DNA of 55,163 nt from positions 1 to 55,163 of the forward strand of contig CANRND010000013.1 in assembly GCA_947631905.1 (NCBI GenBank), written 5' to 3'. The notes under the pieces were generated by a model. That model saw only the letters and a program-made list of their open reading frames with translations. It was not told the DNA's origin and ran no database searches. Below, piece by piece: positions 29,932 through 37,335 of the stretch. A program made the position numbers and the translations under genes. Each line of letters opens with the position of its first letter. The first letter of the stretch is position 1. This DNA is from an uncultured Clostridia bacterium. Its GTDB lineage: Bacteria; Bacillota; Clostridia; Christensenellales; Borkfalkiaceae.

Positions 29932-32664
29932 TTATTGTTTGTAACGTCCCGTCACGCGGTATCTGAAAGCGATATAGTAGAGAGAGAACGGCTTCAAAAA
30001 CTCATCGGAGTAGATATAATACTGCTTCTCTACCCACTTCTTCTCTTTCTCCTTGACCGCAAACAAGCTCTGCTCCGTCGTGATAAAGGAGAAGTTGGAA
30101 AAATCCACGTCCTCGAACGAGAACAGACTGCTCTCGATCCGCGCAATTTGATTGTACGGCTTCCGATTTGTCCGCACCTTTACTTTGGCGGCGGAGCTAC
30201 GAAACGATCTCGTCTTAATGACCGTAGACTTTTTTACGGTCTTTTTTTGCAGGTGCGGGATCTCGCAGTTGTCCATGAGTGTAGCGCATCCGCAATAAAT
30301 CGTTCGGTTATCAAAGTGGTATGCCGTCGGCGGAAGCTCGCCGTTTTCGTCACGTTGGTCGAAATTGAACGAGCAAACCACGCCGTTTTCACACCCGAAA
30401 AACAGGTTGTCGTCCATCGATCGCAGAACGATTGCCTTTCGGAACGTGCCGCCCGTATAGTTGCCTTTTGCCTCGCAGAGGTAGGCGTGGCGATGCGCGA
30501 TCTCTCCATCGTCGCCCTCGATCTCGCGCACGATGTAGGAAATCTCCACGTTGATCTCGCTCTCCCCGATTGCTACGGGAACGACCTGCGTATATACCGT
30601 GTCCGAGGGGAGACCGTCATTGTCGGGGCCGTTTGCCACCATGCCGCGCCTGTCCTCTACCATGTATTCATCTACCAGCTCGACGGCGGACGCGGACTCA
30701 ATCTCAACCTTGTGTCCCTCATGCGTGAACTTCACGCCCGCGAGTTCGGAGGGGAACTCCGAGGCGTAGCGGTATTCTCTGTACTGCCCGTCCCAGACAC
30801 CTATGCTCTCCAAGTAGTACCACTCATACTGCACGGCTCCCGTTGTGTCCTGATAGCGCTGTCTGCTGTCCGCGAGGAACACTTTGCCGCCATCTGCAAG
30901 CAAGCACAAATACCCGCCCCATTCTTCGAGGCACACTTTCGTGAGATCTGTATTGACGAGCTTTGCGTCAACGAGATGAGAGCGGTGTTCGTTCGCACGT
31001 TCGGACGCGATTTTGAGCTGTGAGACGCCCTCTAAACCGAGCCGTGAGACAAATACGGGATCGTCGAGGAAGTTACAGCACGCGCCCATACAGCCGAGCC
31101 CCGACAAGCCCTGAACGGACGGATAGTCTTTCGGGTGCAAGTCCTCGCCCGTCGCATACGGCGTGTGGAAGTAGATAGCGCTGTCCTGTTGGGTGTCGCC
31201 CTTTAATACCATGAGCGTATCGGAAACGCACATGATCCCCGTGATGGGAGCCAAGCCCACGCCGTCCGATGTGAAGTTTGTAACACTGAAATAGGAGGGA
31301 TCGGTAAACCAATCGGACGTCCCCTCTCCGTTGATAACGCACCAAAAGAGCAGATTCGGGAAAAGCGGGTTGCCCGTCATGAAAACGTGATTGTCGTAGG
31401 TCGTGCAGAGCGTACACTTCGTGATAAGATCCGCGAAGTTCTCCACGCTCTCGCCCTTGATGGTGTGCCATGCTTTCGACGCCACAATTTCCACGCCCGC
31501 ATAGCCCTCCTCATAGGGGAAATAGCTCCCCTCGCCGTTCTCGTCCTGAACGCCGCCCTCGCCCTCAAACGGCACATATTTCCCCGTTGCGTCCCGCATA
31601 GGCACGTCCGTCGGCTTTTTGGGAGCCGTCTTAAAGGTGATTTTGCCGTTTTTGAGGTCCACCGTGTAATCGTTCCCCTGCTTCTTTTCCGCGCCGTAAA
31701 CCGTTACGGAGAGTACGGAATCGAGCTGTGCCTCGTTCATGTAAAAGTCGGTCGCTTCGCCGTCCGCGATGAAAGTGTGCTTGAACTTCGGGGAGAGGAT
31801 ATTCCTCGGTCTATACGCGATGCCCGCGTCGGCATTGACGCTCTCGCCAGCCACAATATTGATATAGGTCGTCGGGATATACGCATTGTCCTTGACGTGC
31901 GCAATCTTCTCCCCGTCATAGACGAGGTAGTTTTTCCCGTCAATGAGATATAGCTTGTTGTTGCAGATGAAGTACGCGCTTTTGCGCAAATTCATGGACG
32001 AGAAAAGAATATCCGCGTCCGTAGACACTCCCTCGTAGTAATGAAGCTCTAACGCCTCGCCCTCGCTTATGTCGGAGCCCAAGATGGTGAGCTTACGGCT
32101 CACGGCGTCGTAGGTGGTATTGATCGTCAAGTCCTCCCCCGATTGCTTTTTTAGGGAGATGACGGCGGCGCAATCGAACTCCAAAGTGAGTTCGTACTGT
32201 TTGATCTCGCCCGTCAAGGTCTTGACGCTCTCGGGCGCTATGAGGCTCTTTACTTCGGGGATATTGCAGGAAACGGGATAGCTGCGCCAGAGGAACAGCT
32301 TATTGCCGAGATGGACGAGAACGCGGGTTTTGACCGCGCCAGCCTCCTCGCACTTGAAATAGAAAATGCCATAGACCTCGGTATTCGCCTCGATGGTCGG
32401 GGAGCCGCTGTCTATGCCTGTGCTTTTGACGATATTCGGGCGCCGTGCGAAATTCGCCCGCTGACGGAAGCCCGCAATCGTCTCCAATGCCTCGCCCTCC
32501 CCGCTCTTGTAGTCCTTGTACATATTGACCGCATAAGCGAGGCGGGAAGCGTTTACTTGTGTATGATCTGACGAGAAATCCACGCCGCGAAAGTTGTTGT
32601 AACAGCGGCTATACTCCGTCGGGAGATTCCCGAGAATTGTTCCAGAATAAGCGGAAAATGCCAT
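29932..32664 (-). CDS. Large tail protein, candidate podovirus nozzle/stabilisation protein
   Basis: A 910-aa largely beta-structured protein following the connector gene by 3 nt. It starts MAFSAYSGTILGNLP and includes RLAYAVNMYKDYKSGEGEALETIAGFRQ, a motif style seen in proteins that build the short tail (P22 gp10/T7 gp12-like), YFICNNKLYLIDGKNYLVYDG, and repeated short beta strands. The middle has proline-rich loops. No membrane segment. The exact family is inferred from size, position and style; a tail-tip protein is the alternative. Confidence 0.6.
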   Translation of the reverse strand: MAFSAYSGTILGNLPTEYSRCYNNFRGVDFSSDHTQVNASRLAYAVNMYKDYKSGEGEALETIAGFRQRANFARRPNIVKSTGIDSGSPTIEANTEVYGIFYFKCEEAGAVKTRVLVHLGNKLFLWRSYPVSCNIPEVKSLIAPESVKTLTGEIKQYELTLEFDCAAVISLKKQSGEDLTINTTYDAVSRKLTILGSDISEGEALELHYYEGVSTDADILFSSMNLRKSAYFICNNKLYLIDGKNYLVYDGEKIAHVKDNAYIPTTYINIVAGESVNADAGIAYRPRNILSPKFKHTFIADGEATDFYMNEAQLDSVLSVTVYGAEKKQGNDYTVDLKNGKITFKTAPKKPTDVPMRDATGKYVPFEGEGGVQDENGEGSYFPYEEGYAGVEIVASKAWHTIKGESVENFADLITKCTLCTTYDNHVFMTGNPLFPNLLFWCVINGEGTSDWFTDPSYFSVTNFTSDGVGLAPITGIMCVSDTLMVLKGDTQQDSAIYFHTPYATGEDLHPKDYPSVQGLSGLGCMGACCNFLDDPVFVSRLGLEGVSQLKIASERANEHRSHLVDAKLVNTDLTKVCLEEWGGYLCLLADGGKVFLADSRQRYQDTTGAVQYEWYYLESIGVWDGQYREYRYASEFPSELAGVKFTHEGHKVEIESASAVELVDEYMVEDRRGMVANGPDNDGLPSDTVYTQVVPVAIGESEINVEISYIVREIEGDDGEIAHRHAYLCEAKGNYTGGTFRKAIVLRSMDDNLFFGCENGVVCSFNFDQRDENGELPPTAYHFDNRTIYCGCATLMDNCEIPHLQKKTVKKSTVIKTRSFRSSAAKVKVRTNRKPYNQIARIESSLFSFEDVDFSNFSFITTEQSLFAVKEKEKKWVEKQYYIYSDEFLKPFSLYYIAFRYRVTGRYKQ

Positions 32665-32667
32665 AAC

Positions 32668-33591
32668 TCACCACCCATTCCTGTTGCGGTAGACAAGCGG
32701 GTTGAAGCGTTTCTCTCTGCTCATGATCTCCGCGACCTGTTCTCTGTAAAGGTTGAGGTAATACTCTGATTTTGTCGGCTCGTCGTCTACCCACACATAG
32801 CTTGCCACGAGGTTGACGAGGATAGAACACATATCGGGATCGAGATCAAGTTCCGTTGTCTCAATATCCATCGAGCTGTCGATGGCCTTGATCTTGCGGT
32901 AGTAGTAGACGTCATAAACTCCTTTTAAGGACGCAGGGACGAGAAGCGTACTGACGTTTTCCACGAAGTAGTCCTCGTCAAGTACGAATTTCCCGCCCCT
33001 TTTTGCGTCCGAGATCGGAGGACACACGAACGAATCAAAATCGTCCGTGAGACTGGCTAAATCATAGGCGCTATACTTCCCATAGACGGGAATATCCGCC
33101 TCGTCGTTCGAAATGAGACTGCCGTAGAGCGCCACATTCCGAACATAGTAGATGAAATCTCCGTCAAATTTCAGCCGCACAAGCCCCAAATAGGGCTCGC
33201 CGCTGTGGCGGATAAAGCCCCTGTATGCTGTAAACCGACCGTGGTCTGCCGTGAGATCGACCGTGCCGATCACTTCCCAGCTCTCGCCCGAATCGGTAGA
33301 TTTTTCGATATTGACGACGCCGTTTCCGTTACACTCGAAGTAATAGCTCCGCGCTTTATCGCAGGTGAAAATGAGCGCTTCCTCGTCCTTGCACATGGGC
33401 TCGAAGTATTCTTTTCCCAACCTGTTTGTGAGCGGAAAATGATTCAGCTTGAAGATTGCCATTTTCGGGCGCACGCGGTTGACCTGTATGATCGCCCTGT
33501 TTACGAGCGCAAAAAAACCATCCTCGTAATCTTCGAGGGACGTCTCAAAGCCGAGCTGTGCCACGGAATCGTAAAGCTCTTTGATAGTCAC
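32668..33591 (-). CDS. Head-tail connector/adaptor-like phage protein
   Basis: A 307-aa protein. The frame is open further up, but only the GTG at 33591 (M/VTIKELYDSVAQLGFETSLEDYEDGFF) has a Shine-Dalgarno site (GGAGGG). The N-terminal helical domain and the C-terminal end YLNLYREQVAEIMSREKRF resemble adaptor proteins that sit under the portal, while the middle is beta-rich (FECNGNGVVNIEKSTDSGESWEVIG), possibly a carbohydrate-binding or Ig-like insert. Position after the capsid gene supports an adaptor role. Family not certain. Confidence 0.65.
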   Translation of the reverse strand: MTIKELYDSVAQLGFETSLEDYEDGFFALVNRAIIQVNRVRPKMAIFKLNHFPLTNRLGKEYFEPMCKDEEALIFTCDKARSYYFECNGNGVVNIEKSTDSGESWEVIGTVDLTADHGRFTAYRGFIRHSGEPYLGLVRLKFDGDFIYYVRNVALYGSLISNDEADIPVYGKYSAYDLASLTDDFDSFVCPPISDAKRGGKFVLDEDYFVENVSTLLVPASLKGVYDVYYYRKIKAIDSSMDIETTELDLDPDMCSILVNLVASYVWVDDEPTKSEYYLNLYREQVAEIMSREKRFNPLVYRNRNGW

Positions 33592-33612
33592 TTTTCGCCC
33601 TCCAAAGACGAT

Positions 33613-33636
33613 AGGGCGTGCCAAACGGCACGCCCT
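33613..33636 (-). other. Strong intercistronic hairpin after the capsid gene (with a second at 33658-33684)
   Basis: AGGGCGTGCC / GGCACGCCCT around AAAC, and next to it TGCGGCG / CGCCGCA. Neither has a U-tract. They fill the only sizeable gap in the structural block, behind the major capsid gene, so they may protect capsid mRNA ends or lower expression of genes beyond it. Confidence 0.6.
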
Positions 33637-33692
33637 GCCGCCACGAATCAGAACTTTTGCGGCGCTGTTTTGTATGACGCCGCACCGCCGCT

Positions 33693-34736
33693 TTAAGCGG
33701 ACAGCTTGGTTGCTCCATCGACGCTCGCACTGTCCACGGCGAGGAGGATATGCTTCCACGTCGTGAAGCCGATACCGAAACGGCAGTAGCCGTTCCAGAC
33801 GAAGTTGCGGGTGCGTTCGTCGATATAGTTTCGGATATCGAGATCGACGCGGTTGTAGAACATGGAGCCGAGGAGATTTTTGTTTGCCTCGGAACTCATG
33901 AGCATAAACCTGTCGTCCGCGGTCTCCCACCCCGAGAGAATGACAATCGTCCAATTCCCGTATTGGGTATTGATGTCGTTGTAGTTGGTACCCGTAGTTC
34001 TCTCGGAGCCGACAACCTGCTTGACAATTCTTTCGAGGTCAGGACGGTTGCACGGCAAAATGATGGTGTCGGGGACATACTCCATCGTCTCGCCGTTTTC
34101 GTCTTTGAAGTTGCGCATTTTGTTTGCGAGAACACCCAGCCAGCGCTCGAACTCGTCCGTGCCTCCACAGATTCCCTCGCCATAGAAGTAGTTGCTCTGC
34201 GAGAGCTTCTTGAACTCCTCCTTAACGTACTTGTGCCCATTGTGGAACAGAGGCAAGCCGTCTCCAACGGTGAGATCGACGAGCGCCTTGTTGAATTTGC
34301 CCGCGGTGCTGGTTCCGTGCGCAAGAGCCCACGCCGCGAGCTTGGTGCGCGTCTTGTAGTACGCACGGACGAAGCCGCGAGGTTTCGCTTTCATCTCTGT
34401 TCCGATCCCCATCTTCGCATCGTCCACCATCTCTTTTGTGATGGTAAACTCTTTCATGAACTGAATGTGTTCGATGGTCTTTTTGTGCCCGAACTGCACG
34501 GTGTCGTTCTCGGCGCCCTCGCCCTCCTTTGCCGCCATAAAGGTGTCAAAGTCAGTCTGCCCCATCACGGTCTCGGCGTATCTGCGCGAGCGCTCGACGT
34601 TGTAGAGAACGTCAAGCAGAGTCTTTTTCTTTTCGAGGGCGTTCGATTCGTTGGTGATGAGCGCCTTAATGGGGTGTTCGAATTTCCCGTATGCGGGATC
34701 GTTCTTGCCCGAAAGTTTGGAATATACGATAGGCAT
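33693..34736 (-). CDS. Major capsid protein
   Basis: A 347-aa protein placed after scaffold and decoration genes, the usual site of the coat gene. It has an N-terminal helical arm, a central HK97-like order of helices and strands, FNKALVDLTVGDGLPLFHNGHKYV (similar to Mu gpT-like major head proteins), DTIILPCNRPDLERIVKQVVGS and a C-terminal YIDERTRNFVWNGYCRFGIGFTTWKHILL. No signal peptide, no cysteine-rich part. GGAGG precedes the ATG. Confidence 0.85.
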   Translation of the reverse strand: MPIVYSKLSGKNDPAYGKFEHPIKALITNESNALEKKKTLLDVLYNVERSRRYAETVMGQTDFDTFMAAKEGEGAENDTVQFGHKKTIEHIQFMKEFTITKEMVDDAKMGIGTEMKAKPRGFVRAYYKTRTKLAAWALAHGTSTAGKFNKALVDLTVGDGLPLFHNGHKYVKEEFKKLSQSNYFYGEGICGGTDEFERWLGVLANKMRNFKDENGETMEYVPDTIILPCNRPDLERIVKQVVGSERTTGTNYNDINTQYGNWTIVILSGWETADDRFMLMSSEANKNLLGSMFYNRVDLDIRNYIDERTRNFVWNGYCRFGIGFTTWKHILLAVDSASVDGATKLSA

Positions 34737-34750
34737 TGTCTTATTCCTCC

Positions 34751-35155
34751 TTACTCAAAGATCACGACGACCTTATCTCCCGTCGCGGCTGCGGCGTTGG
34801 TGTCGACTATGGTCGCCACACCGCCTTTGGTGGTATCCGTAACGCCCAGAGCATCGGTATCGAGCGTGACTTTGGAACCTACGGCAGGCACTTCGCTCGA
34901 TACGTTGATGGGCGCTTCAAAACGCATTGCCTTGTCGATGAGGAAGCAGGGCAGAGACTCTGCGTTCTCCGCGGGCGCTGCGTAGGTTTTGGCTCCAATA
35001 TACATGGGTTTTTCGGTAGCTCCCGCTTTGGTGAGCTTACCGTCCGAAAGTTTGAGCGCCTCCCCCTCGGTGTAGCTCTCTCCCTCCTTTACGGGGAGAA
35101 AATCGGGCTCGGGGACGTTCATTCTCCCGTTGATGATTTTTCTCAAATCAAACAT
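34751..35155 (-). CDS. Capsid decoration / head-stabilising protein
   Basis: A 134-aa, beta-rich, acidic protein between scaffold and capsid genes. It starts MFDLRKIINGRMNVPEPD and reads VKEGESYTEGEALKLSDGKLTKAG, then a tail of strands ending GDKVVVIFE. Small proteins with 'xxGExLxLxxGxLxxA' phrasing next to capsid genes are typically capsid cement proteins. Inference by place and style. Confidence 0.7.
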   Translation of the reverse strand: MFDLRKIINGRMNVPEPDFLPVKEGESYTEGEALKLSDGKLTKAGATEKPMYIGAKTYAAPAENAESLPCFLIDKAMRFEAPINVSSEVPAVGSKVTLDTDALGVTDTTKGGVATIVDTNAAAATGDKVVVIFE

Positions 35156-35188
35156 AGTGAATGCTTCTCCTTCTTTCTTGATATTTTT

Positions 35189-36094
35189 TTACATGGTTTC
35201 CCTGTAAAGTTTCCGAATTTCCTTGTCCGACATGTCGGGGAAAATCTCTCTCCACTCTTTCAGGGTTGCTTCGGGCATTGCCACCGTCTCATCGGTAGCC
35301 CCTTTCGGAACAGCGGACTTGATATGCCCTTTATTGTCCGCCGCCTTTTTCTGCGCCGCGTTCTTCGTCGCCGTGAGTACTTCATCGCCGTTTACGGCGA
35401 GGTATGCTTCCTTTGCTCCTATCCCCGCGTCGCGCAGTCTGCCGAACTTGGCGAAATCGTCAAAGCTCTTGAAACAGTCCCGAATATGCCCCTTTTCGAG
35501 TACGTCAGGGAACGATTTTTTGAGTTCAGAAAGGTCGCTTGCCGCAAGCGCTTCGAATTTCTGGCGTCTTGCCTGCTCTCTCGCGGTTGCGATCTCGGTC
35601 TCCTCGCGGGCTTTTTGACGGTATTCTTCGAGGGGAACTCCCTCCGCTTCGGCCGCTGCCTTTTCCAGCGCCTCAATGGTACTCCCGCCATCGACCTTGA
35701 TCCCGAGCGCTTCAAGCGTCTTTTTGACCTGCGCTTCAAGCGCAACGCGCTTTGCCATCTCTGCCGCAAGTGCCTCGTCGGGCTTTTCGCCTGTTTCCTC
35801 GGTCGCGGCTTCCTCGGGCTTCTTCTCGTCCGTTTTTGGCTCCTCTTTCTTGCCCTCGGCTTCCTCGCCTTCATCTTTTTCGTCGTCGGATTCGCCCAGC
35901 TCGTCGTCCTCGGCGTCGGAATCTTCTCCCTCTCCCTCGTCGTCCCCGTCTGCTTCCGCGGCTTTATCGAAAAGCGAATCGATGTCCTCGTCAGAGCTGC
36001 CGTCAAGGTCAAAGCTCTCGTCGTTATCGGTATCGTCCTCGATGATCTCTTCGGGATCGGTGGAAATTTCTCTTTCTTCGTCTTTTCCAGCCAT
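35189..36094 (-). CDS. Scaffolding protein
   Basis: A 301-aa, highly acidic protein with an Asp/Glu/Ser-rich N-terminal third (about residues 1-105), then a long charged helical part (ALAAEMAKRVALEAQVKKTLEALGI onward) likely to form coiled coils, and a small C-terminal domain ending TLKEWREIFPDMSDKEIRKLYRETM, which probably contacts the coat. This design and the place before the decoration and coat genes are typical of assembly scaffolds. No protease domain seen. Confidence 0.8.
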   Translation of the reverse strand: MAGKDEEREISTDPEEIIEDDTDNDESFDLDGSSDEDIDSLFDKAAEADGDDEGEGEDSDAEDDELGESDDEKDEGEEAEGKKEEPKTDEKKPEEAATEETGEKPDEALAAEMAKRVALEAQVKKTLEALGIKVDGGSTIEALEKAAAEAEGVPLEEYRQKAREETEIATAREQARRQKFEALAASDLSELKKSFPDVLEKGHIRDCFKSFDDFAKFGRLRDAGIGAKEAYLAVNGDEVLTATKNAAQKKAADNKGHIKSAVPKGATDETVAMPEATLKEWREIFPDMSDKEIRKLYRETM

Positions 36095-36119
36095 TTATTT
36101 GTCCTCCTTGTTTTTTGGC

Positions 36120-36260
36120 TTACTTTCTCTTGCCGTTGCGCAGATCGTTGCCCTTCGTAACGTCCGCTTTCGGCTGATCGGTGACGGGTCTCGGCGCCTT
36201 GATAACACCGCCCTTATTCGTGGCATAGGGATTACCTTTGCTCGGTGCGTTCTTGCTCAT
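36120..36260 (-). CDS. Small basic phage protein
   Basis: A 46-aa Lys/Pro/Asn-rich protein (MSKNAPSKGNPYATNKGGV... ending DLRNGKRK), starting at the ATG at 36260 with AAGGAGG about 11 nt upstream. Net charge is strongly positive, opposite to the very acidic scaffold encoded next. It may be disordered and bind DNA or the scaffold. Not recognised. Confidence 0.6.
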   Translation of the reverse strand: MSKNAPSKGNPYATNKGGVIKAPRPVTDQPKADVTKGNDLRNGKRK

Positions 36261-36296
36261 GCTGGGACAGCCTCCTTTTAGATTTTTATAGAAAAT

Positions 36297-36332
36297 GAGC
36301 CCCTGATCCTCGCTGGTGAAGATCGGGGGCTC
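36297..36332 (-). other. Hairpin between zinc-ribbon and basic mini-protein genes
   Basis: GAGCCCCTGATC / GATCGGGGGCTC, 12-bp stem with a 12-nt loop, with ATTTTCTAT after it on the minus strand. It could be a partial terminator or an mRNA stabiliser ahead of the scaffold-capsid genes. Confidence 0.5.
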
Positions 36333-36383
36333 AAATCTCTCGGATATTGGCACAAAATGTATATTCGGTTGTGTTGCGCCGCT

Positions 36384-36554
36384 TTAATTCGCAGTGATGG
36401 AATAGACGCGGCCGCAGAACTTGCACATAACAGTTATTCCGTCGCACTTGCACCCGTCGGTGAAGCCGACAGCGTGGATCGTCTTTTTGCAATGCGGACA
36501 CATCGCTTTGACGATCTTGGTGGTTTTCGGTATCTCTTTGAGCTGAATAGACAT
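36384..36554 (-). CDS. Zinc-ribbon mini-protein
   Basis: A 56-aa protein too small for most gene callers. It starts MSIQLKEIPKTTKIVKAM behind AAGGAG and holds two Cys pairs of ribbon type, CPHC (19-22) and CKFC (44-47), with a further C-K-C at 35-37 between them. This resembles small zinc fingers such as Mu Com or late-gene regulators. It is the first protein gene after the phage promoter and the tRNA-Met, ahead of the scaffold. It could bind RNA or DNA. Function is inferred. Confidence 0.7.
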   Translation of the reverse strand: MSIQLKEIPKTTKIVKAMCPHCKKTIHAVGFTDGCKCDGITVMCKFCGRVYSITAN

Positions 36555-36688
36555 TGTCGCTCCTTGATTGCGATTTTGAGGAGTTACACCCGTTTTACTC
36601 GTACTTATCCACTCCTCGAAGTTTTTCCAAAACCGCTGATGGGTTCGCCGCTTTTATTTTGTGAATTAGGGACGCGGCGCTTTGGGTT

Positions 36689-36763
36689 TGGTTGCGGGAG
36701 ACGGGATCGAACCGCCGACTTGTCGGGTATGAGCCGACCGTGCTACCTCTGCACTATCCCGCT
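36689..36763 (-). tRNA. Phage-encoded tRNA-Met (anticodon CAU)
   Basis: Minus strand, 75 nt including encoded CCA. Stem 2-7 GCGGGA pairs with TCCCGC, while bases 1 and 72 are A and A and cannot pair. D-arm GTGC/GCAC, anticodon stem GTCGG/CCGAC with loop CTCATAC, variable AAGTC, T-arm GGCGG/CCGTC with loop TTCGATC. The mismatched 1:72 pair recalls initiator tRNA, but the anticodon stem has only two of the three G-C pairs and base 11 is T. tRNA-Ile with a modified CAU cannot be excluded. Confidence 0.85.
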
Positions 36764-36836
36764 ATGGAGCGGGGCGTAGACCGCCGCCTTGCCACGGGAG
36801 AAGGCATTTTGCGGCACTTTTCGCCTCGCAGGAATA

Positions 36837-36874
36837 ATTATAGCATACATTTTACTCAGAATTGTATCCCTAAA
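36837..36874 (-). promoter_or_regulatory. Phage late promoter, copy 1
   Basis: Minus strand: TATAAT (36837-36842) with an extended TGC, and an upstream block GGGATACAATTCTGAGTAAA. 31 of 38 bases match the copy at 52443-52480 without gaps. There is no TTGACA-like -35, so activation by a phage protein is likely. It would drive tRNA-Met, zinc-ribbon, scaffold, capsid and tail genes. Confidence 0.75.
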
Positions 36875-36913
36875 CTCCTACCAGCCGATTTTTTTATACG
36901 CGCCCCTTATCCC

Positions 36914-36942
36914 TTGCAAAAAAACAAGTAATATGCTATGAT
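36914..36942 (+). promoter_or_regulatory. Promoter of the inserted plus-strand gene
   Basis: TTGCAA (36914-36919), 17-bp spacer, TATGAT (36937-36942) with extended TGC, 25 bp before the start codon. It is of housekeeping type and points away from the phage late promoter, 40 bp off. Confidence 0.75.
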
Positions 36943-36967
36943 ACTCATGAAATAAGTGGAGGTGAAT

Positions 36968-37303
36968 ATGTATATAACATTGAGCATTGCCTTTATAATT
37001 ACCGTTGTCATCACATTCGCCGCATTTTACAGGCAAAAAAGCAAAGAGGCGGACGATTTAAGGACACAGCTCTATGAGCAAAGAAAAACTCATGATGTCA
37101 ACGATGCGGAAAAATACGAGAGACTTCAAGCGGAGAAAAAGCGCAGAGACTTGGTAGAGATATACCTCGTCACGGACAACTCTCCCGAGGACTGCGAGAA
37201 GATATATACGTCCCTGTGCGAGAGCGGTAACTACTGCGCTTTTTTTGAGGCAAAAACAAAGGCGGAAAAATTGCACGTGCTACAACAGAAAAATGAAGCA
37301 TAG
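36968..37303 (+). CDS. Inserted membrane-anchored gene (moron candidate)
   Basis: The only supported plus-strand gene in the prophage part. From the ATG at 36968 (GGAGGTG just ahead) it encodes 111 aa: an N-terminal membrane anchor (MYITLSIAFIITVVITFAAFY), a charged coiled coil (about 22-60, RQKSKEADDLRTQLYEQRKT) and a small C-terminal part with LVEIYLVTDNSPEDCEKIYTSL. It has its own promoter and terminator and is read against the late genes, the hallmark of a lysogenic-conversion gene expressed in the resting prophage. Superinfection exclusion or another host effect is possible; not recognised. Confidence 0.75.
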   Translation: MYITLSIAFIITVVITFAAFYRQKSKEADDLRTQLYEQRKTHDVNDAEKYERLQAEKKRRDLVEIYLVTDNSPEDCEKIYTSLCESGNYCAFFEAKTKAEKLHVLQQKNEA

Positions 37304-37335
37304 CGGCCACCATGATGGTAGCCGCCTTTTCTTTA
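37303..37335. terminator. Bidirectional terminator between moron and giant gene
   Basis: Palindromic stem GCGGC-c-ACCAT / ATGGT-a-GCCGC followed by CTTTTCTTT on the plus strand. The stop codon of the 2,999-aa gene lies inside its tail (37333-37335), so both convergent transcripts can end here. Confidence 0.8.

Noticed and set aside
29725-31023. A 432-codon plus-strand frame opposite the tail genes
   Set aside because: Opposite two minus-strand structural genes with good starts; no SD and no recognisable domain.
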